This document shows, piece after piece, positions 15,215 to 23,511 of a DNA stretch of 64,000 nt. Numbering within the stretch: position 1 is the first letter of the stretch; every line of letters starts with the position of its first letter. A program made the translations under genes and the position numbers. Location: assembly GCF_008365375.1 (NCBI RefSeq), contig NZ_QOKW01000004.1:277396-341395 (forward strand), written 5' to 3'. Origin of the DNA: Roseomonas genomospecies 6 (GTDB lineage Bacteria; Pseudomonadota; Alphaproteobacteria; Azospirillales; Azospirillaceae). The notes beneath the pieces are model-generated. The model ran no database searches and was not told the origin of the DNA. It worked only from the letters and a program-made list of their open reading frames with translations.

Positions 15215-18200
15215 ATGCTGAGCTCGCTCCAGCCCCGCTCCCGGCCGCCGCTGCGCTGGTCGCATCTGACCAAGAAGGCGCGCTTCGCGCTGATCCTGGC
15301 GGCGGCGATGCTCGTCACCGTTCTGGTTTCCCTGGTCGTCCGCGCCGGCTTCCTGGGTGAGAGCGCGCGCGAGCCGCTGACCGTGGCCGTCGTCGGGCCG
15401 CTCAGCGGGCCGGACGCGGCGCTGGGGCTGGCGCTGCGCAAGGGAGCGGCGCTGCGCGCCGACACCATCAACGCGGCGGGCGGTGTCGCCGGACGCCCGG
15501 TGGTGGTCAAGCCCTTCGACGACGAGGGCGACAAGGGCAAGTCGCTGGAGATCGCCCGGCGCATTTCCAACGACCCGTCCATCCTAGCGGTGATCGGCCA
15601 CACGCCGGACGCCACCGACAGCGCGACGGCGATCTACGCCCAGAGGCAGATCCCGCTGATCGCGCCGCGCCCGCTGGTCCGCCCGGCGGACGCGGCCCCC
15701 AGCCCCTGGCTGTTCAGCATCACGCTGGACCGCACGCACGAGACGCGCTTCCTCGCCAACTACGTGCGCAACGTGGTGGGCGAGCCGACCGTCGCCATCG
15801 TCCGCGAGGACAGCGAGCAGGCGGCATCGCAAGCCGGGCAGTTCGACGCGATCCTCCAGCGCTTCGGCACCAGGCTGGTCGGCCAGTGGACCTTCGCGCC
15901 GGGCCGCGGCGGTGCGTCCGCCCTGCCGGCGCTGGCCCAGGCGGTGAAGGAGAAGATGCCGACCGGCGCCGTCGTGGTCATCGGGTCGGCGATGGACAGC
16001 GCGCGGGTGGTGGTGGCGCTACGCGACGCCGGGGTGCGCAACCTGATCGCCGGCAGCTCGGAGATGGCGACGGCGGCCTTCCGCACCGAAATCGTCGCCC
16101 AGGCCCAGGCCAACCCCAAGGCATTGACTCCCGAAGCCTACGGCCACGGCCTGCTGGTGTCCTCGCCCGTGCTGTTCGACACGGCCAACGAGCGGGCGCA
16201 GCGCTTCTACGGCCAGTATGTGAAGCGCTTCAACGCGGTGCCCGACTGGGCGGCGGCGCTGGGCGCGGACGGCGTGGACCTGATCGCCAGCGCTGCTGCC
16301 AAAACGAACGCCGCCACCGGCAGGCCGGACGGCGAGGCTCTGCGCCGCGCCATCGCCGGCCATGACCGCGCCGAGACCGCCTTCCAGGGCACGGTCGGCA
16401 CCTGGACCTTCGACGCGCGCGGGCAGGCGACCCTGCCGGTGATGATGGCGTCCTACAACGGCCTGAACCCCGTCGCGGCGCTGACACAGTTGCAGCCCAT
16501 CCGCGAGGCCGGAGTCTCCAACTTCCTGGAGGAGGTCACCAAGGGCCGGGCGCTCTACGTCAACGACCGCTTCATGTACAAGACGGACGTTATCTACACC
16601 GGCGTCCAGCTCCACGAAATCCGCGACCTGAACCCGGACGCCAACGAGGCGACGCTGAACCTGACGATCTGGTTCCGCTATCGCGGCGCCTTCAACCCGG
16701 CGGACGTCGTCTTCACCAACGCGGTCAAGCCGGTCGATCTCGGCAAGCCCTACCGCGAGGAGCGCGGCGAGGTCACCACCTACGTCGCCTATCGGATCGA
16801 GGGGCGCTTCGCCCTGAACGTCTTCGACCAGCGCCCGCCCTACGGCAGCCAGACGGTCGGCGTCAGCTTCCGCCACCGGACGCAGAACCGCAACACGGTG
16901 ATGTTCGTCACCGACGTGCTGGGCATGGCGCTGGTGGACACCAACGACTTCGTGGAGAAGCTGAAGGCGATGGCCGCGGCGGAGACCGCGTCCGCCGCCG
17001 ATCCGAGCCTCGCCGACCGCTTCCGCCGCGCGCTGGAGGGCGAGAGCGAAAGCTCCACCCTGCTCGACCAGCTCCGCGCCAAGCGGGTGCTGGCGCCGTC
17101 GCCCGGCTGGCGCCTGTCGCGCGCCTGGATCTCCCAGGACGTCGCCTCGGTCGGCAGTGAGGGCGATCCGAACTATGTCGGCTTCGGGCGCCCGCAGCCG
17201 GACTTCTCGCGCGTCGATTTCGGCGTGGTCGCGGCACCGGACTCCCCGGCGGCGCGCGACTTCATCCACCGCGACTTCTTCGTCTACATCGCCATCTTCA
17301 GCGCGGTTCTGGCGGTCTTCGCAGCGTTCATGGACCGCCGCGACCGCGGCCAGTTCTGGAAGATCCAGACGCTGTTCATGCGCATCCTGTCCTGGCCGCT
17401 GCTGCTGATGTCCGCCGGCAACATCGCGCTGGATCAGGCGGTGGCCGCGCTGCCGCCCAGCGGGACCGCCATGGTGGTGAACGGCATCGACGTGCTGTGG
17501 TGGATCGTGCCGGCCATCCTGGTGGACCGGACGATGGAGCGTTTCGTCTGGACCCCCCTGGAGATCCGCACCCAGCGCAAGATCCCCGGCATCGTCCGCC
17601 GCTTCTCCACGCTGATCGTCTTCGGCTTCGCCGGCTGCGGCATCATCGCCTTCGTGCTGAAGCAGCCGATCACCAGCCTGCTCGCCGCCTCCGGCCTCGT
17701 CGGCATGGTCATCGGCCTCGCCATCCAGGCCAACATCGCGAACGTCTTCTCCGGCATCATCCTGAACATCGAACGCCCGTTCCAGATCGGCGACAGCATC
17801 CAGATCACCGACGTGGTGCGCGGCGTCGTGGTGGACATGACATGGCGGACGGTGCGGATACGCAACGTCGCCGGCTTCATCGTCGCCATGCCCAACGCCA
17901 AGGTGTCGGAGGCGACCGTCGTCAATTTCAGCGCGGTCGAACGGGTGTCGATGAAGCTGGAATACTACGCCGACGCCCGCCACGACCCGGGCCGGATGGG
18001 CGGCCTGCTGACCAACGCGCTTCAGACCGCCGACAAGGTGCTTCCCAGCGCCACCGGCGGCCCGCCCTTCGTCCGCTACGACGGCATCCGCGGCGTCAAC
18101 GGCCAGTGGCTGTGCAAGTACAACCTGTTCTTCTGGGTCGAGGACTACGACGCCACCTTCGTCGTGCCGGAACTGGTCTGGCGGTCCGTCTACCGCACGC

Positions 18201-18298
18201 TGGCCGAGGCCGGCATCGAGCCGACCCCGCCCGACCTGATGGACGCCGCCGGCCCCGCCGCCGCGGTCAATGCCCAGCGCAAGGCGGTTCCGGCATGA
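15215..18298 (+). CDS. Chimeric channel: periplasmic binding protein, pLGIC-like domain and MscS pore
   Basis: A 1,027-aa inner-membrane protein. The ATG at 15215 is chosen because the upstream in-frame extension lies inside the palindromic repeat. An N-terminal TM anchor spans about 24-44. Residues about 55-430 form a Leu/Ile/Val-binding-protein-like receptor domain (LTVAVVGPLSGPDAALG, TINAAGGVAGRPV). Residues about 445-675 resemble the extracellular beta-sandwich of pentameric ligand-gated channels: a Pro-loop-like VFDQRPPYGSQTVGVSF at 536-552 compares with the YPFDSQTLHI region of GLIC. Three further TM segments lie at about 686-775. A clear MscS module at about 795-1000 follows, with TM3 sequence GLVGMVIGLAIQANIANVFS, then ERPFQIGDSIQI and the beta domain. 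The simplest inference is a ligand-modulated channel. The binding-protein and MscS calls are firm; the pLGIC-like call is moderate. It heads the operon containing the TssJ/L/M-like genes. Confidence 0.85.
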   Translation: MLSSLQPRSRPPLRWSHLTKKARFALILAAAMLVTVLVSLVVRAGFLGESAREPLTVAVVGPLSGPDAALGLALRKGAALRADTINAAGGVAGRPVVVKPFDDEGDKGKSLEIARRISNDPSILAVIGHTPDATDSATAIYAQRQIPLIAPRPLVRPADAAPSPWLFSITLDRTHETRFLANYVRNVVGEPTVAIVREDSEQAASQAGQFDAILQRFGTRLVGQWTFAPGRGGASALPALAQAVKEKMPTGAVVVIGSAMDSARVVVALRDAGVRNLIAGSSEMATAAFRTEIVAQAQANPKALTPEAYGHGLLVSSPVLFDTANERAQRFYGQYVKRFNAVPDWAAALGADGVDLIASAAAKTNAATGRPDGEALRRAIAGHDRAETAFQGTVGTWTFDARGQATLPVMMASYNGLNPVAALTQLQPIREAGVSNFLEEVTKGRALYVNDRFMYKTDVIYTGVQLHEIRDLNPDANEATLNLTIWFRYRGAFNPADVVFTNAVKPVDLGKPYREERGEVTTYVAYRIEGRFALNVFDQRPPYGSQTVGVSFRHRTQNRNTVMFVTDVLGMALVDTNDFVEKLKAMAAAETASAADPSLADRFRRALEGESESSTLLDQLRAKRVLAPSPGWRLSRAWISQDVASVGSEGDPNYVGFGRPQPDFSRVDFGVVAAPDSPAARDFIHRDFFVYIAIFSAVLAVFAAFMDRRDRGQFWKIQTLFMRILSWPLLLMSAGNIALDQAVAALPPSGTAMVVNGIDVLWWIVPAILVDRTMERFVWTPLEIRTQRKIPGIVRRFSTLIVFGFAGCGIIAFVLKQPITSLLAASGLVGMVIGLAIQANIANVFSGIILNIERPFQIGDSIQITDVVRGVVVDMTWRTVRIRNVAGFIVAMPNAKVSEATVVNFSAVERVSMKLEYYADARHDPGRMGGLLTNALQTADKVLPSATGGPPFVRYDGIRGVNGQWLCKYNLFFWVEDYDATFVVPELVWRSVYRTLAEAGIEPTPPDLMDAAGPAAAVNAQRKAVPA

Positions 18299-18702
18299 GC
18301 AGGCCCGGCATGGACAGGAAGATTCCGATGATCCGAACCCTGATCGCCGCGGCGGCGCTGCTGCCGGTCCTGCTCGCCGGGACGGGCTGCGCGCCGCTCA
18401 ACTCGTCCGGTCCCGCGGCGATCCTGGAGAAGGTGGCCGACGGCGATTACGACGTGGGCATCCGCTACCCCGCCAAGCGCGCCCGCTACGTGATGATCGT
18501 GGAGGAGGACGAGGACAGCTTCGTCCTGACCAACCGCCCCGCCGCGGGCCGGGAAACCGAAGCCGCTCCGGCACCGGTGGCCCAGCCGCAACGGAACGAC
18601 CGCGTGCTGGCCCCCTGCGCGGAGGCGACCGGCAACTGGTACCGCCACACCCCGGCGGGCTACGTCTGCGCCGGCCAATCGGCGCCGGGCACGGGTGGCT
18701 GA
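18295..18702 (+). CDS. Small predicted lipoprotein of unknown function
   Basis: A 135-aa protein (shorter if translation starts at 18310 or 18328) with a basic N-terminus, a hydrophobic stretch and a lipobox-like LLAGTGC, so a lipid-anchored envelope protein is predicted. The mature part is hydrophilic, with YDVGIRYPAKRARYVMIVEEDEDSF, a Pro/Ala/Glu linker and a Cys-containing C-terminal segment (APCAEATGNWY, GYVCAG) that could form a disulfide. I recognise no family. The gene overlaps the stop of the channel chimera (ATGA), so it belongs to that operon and probably works in the same envelope assembly. Confidence 0.7.
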   Translation: MSRPGMDRKIPMIRTLIAAAALLPVLLAGTGCAPLNSSGPAAILEKVADGDYDVGIRYPAKRARYVMIVEEDEDSFVLTNRPAAGRETEAAPAPVAQPQRNDRVLAPCAEATGNWYRHTPAGYVCAGQSAPGTGG

Positions 18703-18703
18703 C

Positions 18704-19168
18704 GTGAAACGCCTCGCGATGGCCCTGGCCCTCACACTCACCGGCTGCGCCGCGGGCGCCCCTGCGCCCCGCATGGGGAGCGCCGACGCCCCCGTGCTCC
18801 GCATCGTCGCCGAGCCCGACGCCAACGGACGACGCCCGGTGGCGGTCGATGTGGTGCGGGTCGCCGAACCGGCGCTGGCCGGGCGGCTCGCCGGGCTGGA
18901 CGCCGCAAGCTGGTTCCGCGACCGGGAGAGGCTGAGCGCCGAGGCCGGAAGCCGGATCGCCATCGCCTCCTGGGAAATGGTGCCGGGCCAGAGCGTGCTT
19001 CTGCACAGCCTGCCCCCCTTCGCCGCAACCCCGTCCGCGACGGTCGTCTACGCGCTGTACGGCGCGCCCGGCGTCCACCGGCAGGCGCTGGACGGTGCCG
19101 GCGCCCTGGACGTGCGGCTGGGGCGGGAGACCTTCACCGTGGCTCCGTTGACGGAGGAAACGCCGTGA
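18704..19168 (+). CDS. TssJ-like lipoprotein (T6SS membrane-complex type)
   Basis: A 154-aa outer-membrane lipoprotein. It has a short signal peptide (basic KR, then a hydrophobic run) ending in the lipobox LTGC, cysteine about residue 15. The mature part matches the TssJ/SciN pattern: a DANGRRPVAVDVVRV strand with the conserved polar-plus-PV motif, an ASWFRDRERL segment where TssJ has its F-x-x-A/L region, MVPGQSVLL (the conserved PG) and VVYALYGAPGVHRQAL before the C-terminal strands. TssJ normally binds the periplasmic part of TssM. The genes for TssL-like and TssM-like proteins follow directly, supporting the call. GTG at 18704 is preferred, placed just after the previous stop; GTG at 18695 is possible. 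It is diverged enough that a search would be needed for certainty. Confidence 0.65.
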   Translation: MKRLAMALALTLTGCAAGAPAPRMGSADAPVLRIVAEPDANGRRPVAVDVVRVAEPALAGRLAGLDAASWFRDRERLSAEAGSRIAIASWEMVPGQSVLLHSLPPFAATPSATVVYALYGAPGVHRQALDGAGALDVRLGRETFTVAPLTEETP

Positions 19169-19908
19169 CCGTTCAACTCGCACAGGCCCAACTCGCCCAG
19201 GCCCAACCCAATCAGGCGCCAAAACTGCCCCCCGCAGCGCCCAGGCCCGCCGGCACCCTGGCCCTGTTCCGCGCCTTTCAGGAGGACCTGCTCGCCGGCT
19301 GCGCCGACGCGCAGGCCCCGGCGGGAGCGGTGGCCGACCGTCTGGTCGCCACGCTCCACGGGATGAGCGGGGCGGCGGTCGCCCAAGGACCGGCGGCGCA
19401 CGGCACGGTGGTCAAGGCGGTCTTCGCCATGGCGATGCTGGCCGACCGCGCGCTGACCCAGACGCGGCCCGCCGATGCCGTGGTCTCCACCCGTCTGTTC
19501 GGCGCGAACGCCTCCCTCCAGACCCTGTTCGTGCAGGCCGACGACCTGATCCGCCAAGGCGCCAAGGCCGACCGCGCGCTGGCCGCCGTCTATCTCGCCG
19601 CCCTGGCGCTGGGCTTCCCGGAGGATGCGCAGGCGACCGCCCGCCGTCCGGCGCTGCACCGCATCGTCGTCGGCGAACGCGCCGCGCCCGACCGTCCCAG
19701 CCCGCAAGCCTGCGATCCACCCCCGGGTGCCGTGCCCGGCTACGCGGCGCCGTCCGGACGCCGCTGGTGGTGGGCGGTCGGAGGGACCGCGGTGCTGTTT
19801 CTCGTGGTCTCGCACCTGCTGTGGACCGGCGCCGTCGGGGATATCCAGCGCGACCTGAGCGGCGCCCGCGCCGCGGTCGAGGACATGGGGCTGTCATGGT
19901 CCTACTGA
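19165..19908 (+). CDS. TssL/DotU-like inner-membrane protein
   Basis: A 247-aa protein with a Pro-rich N-terminus, a helical cytosolic domain and one C-terminal TM segment (about 198-216, WWWAVGGTAVLFLVVSHLLW), the topology of TssL. Family-like features are LALFRAFQEDLLAG, the AMAMLADRAL helix where TssL has its LaDE motif, STRLFGANASL, and KADRALAAVYLAALALGF matching the conserved 'DLLELYYLCLALGF' helix. A strong GGAGG ribosome site sits before the GTG start, which overlaps the TssJ-like stop by 4 bp. The C-terminus overlaps the TssM-like gene by 13 bp. The conserved acidic residues of the ADE motif are partly replaced (ADR). There is no OmpA/peptidoglycan-binding extension. Confidence 0.7.
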   Translation: MTVQLAQAQLAQAQPNQAPKLPPAAPRPAGTLALFRAFQEDLLAGCADAQAPAGAVADRLVATLHGMSGAAVAQGPAAHGTVVKAVFAMAMLADRALTQTRPADAVVSTRLFGANASLQTLFVQADDLIRQGAKADRALAAVYLAALALGFPEDAQATARRPALHRIVVGERAAPDRPSPQACDPPPGAVPGYAAPSGRRWWWAVGGTAVLFLVVSHLLWTGAVGDIQRDLSGARAAVEDMGLSWSY

Positions 19909-22900
19909 TCCTGACGCTGGAGCTGGTGCTCTCCACCATCGGCTCCGCCATCGTCTATCTTCTGTCCCTGGCCGTCACGCTGGCGCCCTACGCGCTGCTG
20001 GCGCTGCCGCTCTACATCTTCTACCGCCTCGCCCGGTCGGTCTTGCCGAAGCTGCGCCGCTGGCGGCGCAAGCCCGCCGCCAAGGCCACCGGCAGGAAGG
20101 CGCCCGCACGCAGGGCCGCCCCGCCGGCACCGCTGCGCGTCCGCGCCGAGGCGCCTCCCCCCACGAAGGCCGCCGCCAGCACGCCGCCCCTCGCCCGCAT
20201 TTACGGTGAGGGTCTGGACATCCTGACGCGGCAGATGCGCGGTCCCCTGCGCCGCGGCGACATCCCCTGGTTCCTGGCCTTCGGCGTCGGCGGCCCGGCC
20301 CTGCTCGCCACCGACCCGACCCATGTCCGCTGGCCCGAGGACGGCAACGGCGAGCAGGGCTGCTGGTGGTTCTGCGAGGGGGCCGCGATCCTGCACGCCG
20401 GCGCCGATTCCGCCGACGGCTCCCGGCTGGCCGAGTCCTGGCCGACACTGGTCGCGGCGGTGCGCAAAAGGCCGATGCGCCGCCCGCTGGACGGCGTCCT
20501 TCTGATGGTCGGCGCCGACGAGCTGCGCGCCGCCGCCGAGCGCCCCGGCCCGCGCGAGGCGCTTGCCAAGCGGGGCGCCGCCCTGCGCGAACGGCTGCGG
20601 ACTCTGCGCGACGGCCTCGGCATGGTCTGCCCGGTGCATGTGGTCGTGGTGCGGGCGGAGGCTCTGGACGGCTTCGCCGATCTCTGCGCCGCGATGCCCT
20701 CGGCCATGCTGGACGGCGTGCTGGGATGGACGAATCCCCAGGACTGGATGCAGCCCTTCGAACCGCGCCGCATCGACGAGGCGTTCGACGCCATCGCCGC
20801 CGACCTCGCCCTGCTGGAGGCGGACGCCTTCGCCGCCGGGACCGCCGGGGTGCGTCTGCCGCTGCTGCCCGCGTCCCTGGACCGGCTGCGCCACCCGCTG
20901 GCCCTGTTCCTGGACGGCGTTCTGGGTGGGGATGACCAAGCGGAGCCCTTCCCCCTGCGCGGCATCGCCCTGACCGGAGCCTACGCACCGGCCACCGGCG
21001 GACGCCGCCCGGTCTTCGCGCGCGACCTGCTGCCGGGCCGGGCCTTCGCCGACTCCGGCTATGGCCGGCCCTCCGACGCCGCCTATCGGCACGCCCACAA
21101 GCGCCGCCGGATGGCGCAGGCCGCGCTGGCCGCCTCGGTCGCCGGCCTGTCGGTCGCCGCGTGGCAGGGCGTCTCCAGCGTGTCCGCCGGAAGCCCGGCG
21201 GTCGAATCCGCCACCGCCGACCTGCGCCGGGCTCTGCTGGCGCGCGACGCCGTCACCGACGCGCCGTTGGTCGGTCGGGTGATCGCCGCCACGGCGGTGA
21301 TGGAGCGCAGCCGCCTCGCCACGCCGCTGCTGCCGACCTCGCTGTTCAGCGGCTTCGACGAGGACAAGAAGCGGCTCGCCTCCGTTACCCTGCGCCGGGC
21401 GGTGCTGCGGCCGATCCGCGACGCGTTGCTGCCCAGCGCCACCATGGCCGACCTGCCGCCGATCACCAACCCGCAGCGGGTGGAGGATCTGCCCGCCTTC
21501 CACCGGCTGGCCGAGCAGCTCGACCGCATCGGCGGGCGGCGCGACGCGCTGGAGCGCTACGACCGCTTCCGCCGGAACAGCGGCTTCGACGAGCTGAACG
21601 CCCTGGCCGGAAGCGTGTACGGCGCCGTTCCCAAGCCGTCGATGGCGGCCACCGACGGATACATCACCCGCATCGCCGCGGGCGCCGACCTGCCCAACCT
21701 GGACGCCCGGACCATCGCCGTGGCGGTGCGGGCGGAGTCGGTGCAGCTCGCCGCGCCGTTGGCCGAGGAGTTGTATGGCCGCAACCCGTTGATGCTGCGG
21801 GCGCAGGCCCTCGCCGAGCGGCTCCGCGGCCTGCCGGAAGCTCCGACCGCCGAGGACGTGGACGACGTCCGCCGGCTGACCGACGCCGTGGCCGAAGCCG
21901 CGAACCGGCCCATCGCCGCCGCCTTGCAGGACCCCGCGCGCGGGCTGCCGGATGCGATCCGGGTGATGCTCCAGAAGGCTGCGATCGCCGACCTGCCGGG
22001 GCGGGACACCACCGACCGCATCACCGAGGCCCTGTCCACCGCCGCCACGTCCGCCCGCGCCGCCGTCCTGGCGCTGGAGGCGCCGCCGGTCGGCGCGCTG
22101 TTCACGGTGGGGGACGGTGGAACGCTGGCCCTGAACCCGGCGGTCGCCGCCCTGCCGGACGCCATGGCCGCGGCCCTTCCGGCCAAGCCGCCCGAAGCCC
22201 CGCCCGTGGAGGCCGCCAAGCCCTCTGAGACGAAGCCCGCCCAGCCAAAGCCAAACGAGCCGAAGCCCGTCATCCCCACACCCGAGCCGGCAAAGCCGGT
22301 TGCGGTGGTGCCGCCCCCGCCGCCCGCCCCGCCGCCCGTCATCACGGAGGAACCCGCCGTCGTGGCCCGGTTGCCGCTCCCGCCGAGGATGCCTGCGGAG
22401 GCGCCGCCGGCCCCGGATGGCGAGGCCGCCCTGTCGAAGCTCGCCACGGCCTTTTCGCAGACATTGGCCGGACGCTTTCCCTTCGTCCGCCCCGAACAGG
22501 CGCGCGGCGCCCCCGACGCCGATCCTCAGGACGTCCGCCGCTTCTACCGGCAGCTCGACGAACAGAGGGCGACGGTCATGAGGGTGGCGACGCCCGAGAT
22601 CGCCGCCTTCATGGAGCGGATGGAGGCGGTCCGCCCCGTTCTGGAGGCCGTCGCCCGCCCCGCGCCCGTTAACGTTCGCGTCACCTACGGCGCCAACCCC
22701 GCGCAGGAGGTCGGGGCGGAGCACATCATCGACTGGTCGATCCGGTCCGGGGCCGGCTCGGTCGGTGCCGCGTCCAACGGCGGAACGCTGGCCTGGACGC
22801 CGGGGCAGCCGGTGCTGCTGAGCTTCCGCTGGGCCGCCGGCTCGCCCTTCCGCCCGAAGGGGGCGGCGGCCAGCGAGGCCGCGGCGGCGGCCGGCGACAC

Positions 22901-23132
22901 GCTGACCCTGGTGGAGCGCGGGCCGTGGGCGCTGCTGCGCCTGCTGAAGAACCGCACCCCCTCGCCGTCGCGGGACGGCCTGCTGCTGCGCGTGGCCCTG
23001 CCGACTCAGACCATCGGCGGGGAGGCCGTGCGGGACACCGTCCTCTTCCTGGGGGCGTCGATCAGCGCCGGTTCGCGGACCGAGCTTCCGGCGCGCGCCT
23101 TCGACCTGCCGGCAGGTTTCCCTCATAGGTAG
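19896..23132 (+). CDS. TssM/IcmF-like protein lacking the Walker A motif
   Basis: A 1,078-aa inner-membrane protein resembling the large T6SS subunit TssM. Hydrophobic segments cover about 3-30 and 31-47, a basic/Pro linker follows, then a cytosolic domain (about 100-395). There, IPWFLAFGVGGPALL (123-137) stands where TssM has PWYLVIGPPGSGKTT, so the P-loop Lys/Thr are gone. CWWFCEGAAILHAGAD (156-171) matches the DWWFTDEAVLLDTAG motif. A third TM lies at about 405-425, followed by a long helical periplasmic region, a Pro-rich linker (about 765-840) and a C-terminal beta domain with RGPWALLRLL near 1009, a hallmark of TssM C-termini. The absence of nucleotide-binding residues suggests a structural role. 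It ends the operon; no tssB/C, hcp, vgrG, clpV or baseplate gene is in this window. Confidence 0.8.
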   Translation: MVLLILTLELVLSTIGSAIVYLLSLAVTLAPYALLALPLYIFYRLARSVLPKLRRWRRKPAAKATGRKAPARRAAPPAPLRVRAEAPPPTKAAASTPPLARIYGEGLDILTRQMRGPLRRGDIPWFLAFGVGGPALLATDPTHVRWPEDGNGEQGCWWFCEGAAILHAGADSADGSRLAESWPTLVAAVRKRPMRRPLDGVLLMVGADELRAAAERPGPREALAKRGAALRERLRTLRDGLGMVCPVHVVVVRAEALDGFADLCAAMPSAMLDGVLGWTNPQDWMQPFEPRRIDEAFDAIAADLALLEADAFAAGTAGVRLPLLPASLDRLRHPLALFLDGVLGGDDQAEPFPLRGIALTGAYAPATGGRRPVFARDLLPGRAFADSGYGRPSDAAYRHAHKRRRMAQAALAASVAGLSVAAWQGVSSVSAGSPAVESATADLRRALLARDAVTDAPLVGRVIAATAVMERSRLATPLLPTSLFSGFDEDKKRLASVTLRRAVLRPIRDALLPSATMADLPPITNPQRVEDLPAFHRLAEQLDRIGGRRDALERYDRFRRNSGFDELNALAGSVYGAVPKPSMAATDGYITRIAAGADLPNLDARTIAVAVRAESVQLAAPLAEELYGRNPLMLRAQALAERLRGLPEAPTAEDVDDVRRLTDAVAEAANRPIAAALQDPARGLPDAIRVMLQKAAIADLPGRDTTDRITEALSTAATSARAAVLALEAPPVGALFTVGDGGTLALNPAVAALPDAMAAALPAKPPEAPPVEAAKPSETKPAQPKPNEPKPVIPTPEPAKPVAVVPPPPPAPPPVITEEPAVVARLPLPPRMPAEAPPAPDGEAALSKLATAFSQTLAGRFPFVRPEQARGAPDADPQDVRRFYRQLDEQRATVMRVATPEIAAFMERMEAVRPVLEAVARPAPVNVRVTYGANPAQEVGAEHIIDWSIRSGAGSVGAASNGGTLAWTPGQPVLLSFRWAAGSPFRPKGAAASEAAAAAGDTLTLVERGPWALLRLLKNRTPSPSRDGLLLRVALPTQTIGGEAVRDTVLFLGASISAGSRTELPARAFDLPAGFPHR

Positions 23133-23511
23133 AAAGTTTCGTTATACAAAGAAAAACTCATGATGAACTTTGTCACATTTGGCTTCGATATGACGCATGT
23201 TCCAACAAAAACAAGAACGCATACGTCTGGCATTTAATGCGTTGTTAAGTACTAAAAAGGTATCAAGTCCTTAAGGCGCATTGGATCGTCGGGTCGGTAT
23301 TGTCTGCCCGACGAGCACCCCGAGAAGGACTTTTCAATTCTGCAACAGCAATAGGGGCATTCTTTTTTCAACCGCCAAACGGCGGTTGATTGTTGATGTC
23401 TTATCTCTTTCGAAGCGCTCGGCCCGCGATGTGACGCATCCAAAAACGTGTGTTTCCCAGACCGTTCTCCACCTGAACTCAACCTCCCTGACCTTCGAAA
23501 GGCTTCGGATC
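23133..23511. other. AT-rich intergenic region with two hairpins
   Basis: A 379-bp gap, clearly lower in GC than the genome around it, separates the TssM-like gene from the next operon. Two inverted repeats are visible: TCGTCGGG/CCCGACGA (23286-23293 and 23307-23314) and CAACCGCC/GGCGGTTG with a 4-base loop (23369-23388). T-runs precede rather than follow the second hairpin, so it is not a standard terminator for the upstream operon. No credible coding frame is present. The stretch probably carries the promoter and leader of the downstream operon. Confidence 0.5.

Noticed and set aside
18704..23132. A functional type VI secretion system.
   Set aside because: Only membrane-complex-like genes are present; no hcp, tssB/C, vgrG, clpV, tssE/F/G/K seen in the window.
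23363..23390. Terminator for the TssM-like operon (CAACCGCC/GGCGGTTG hairpin with T6).
   Set aside because: The T-run comes before the stem on the plus strand and becomes an A-run after the stem on the minus strand, so it is not a standard terminator in either direction.
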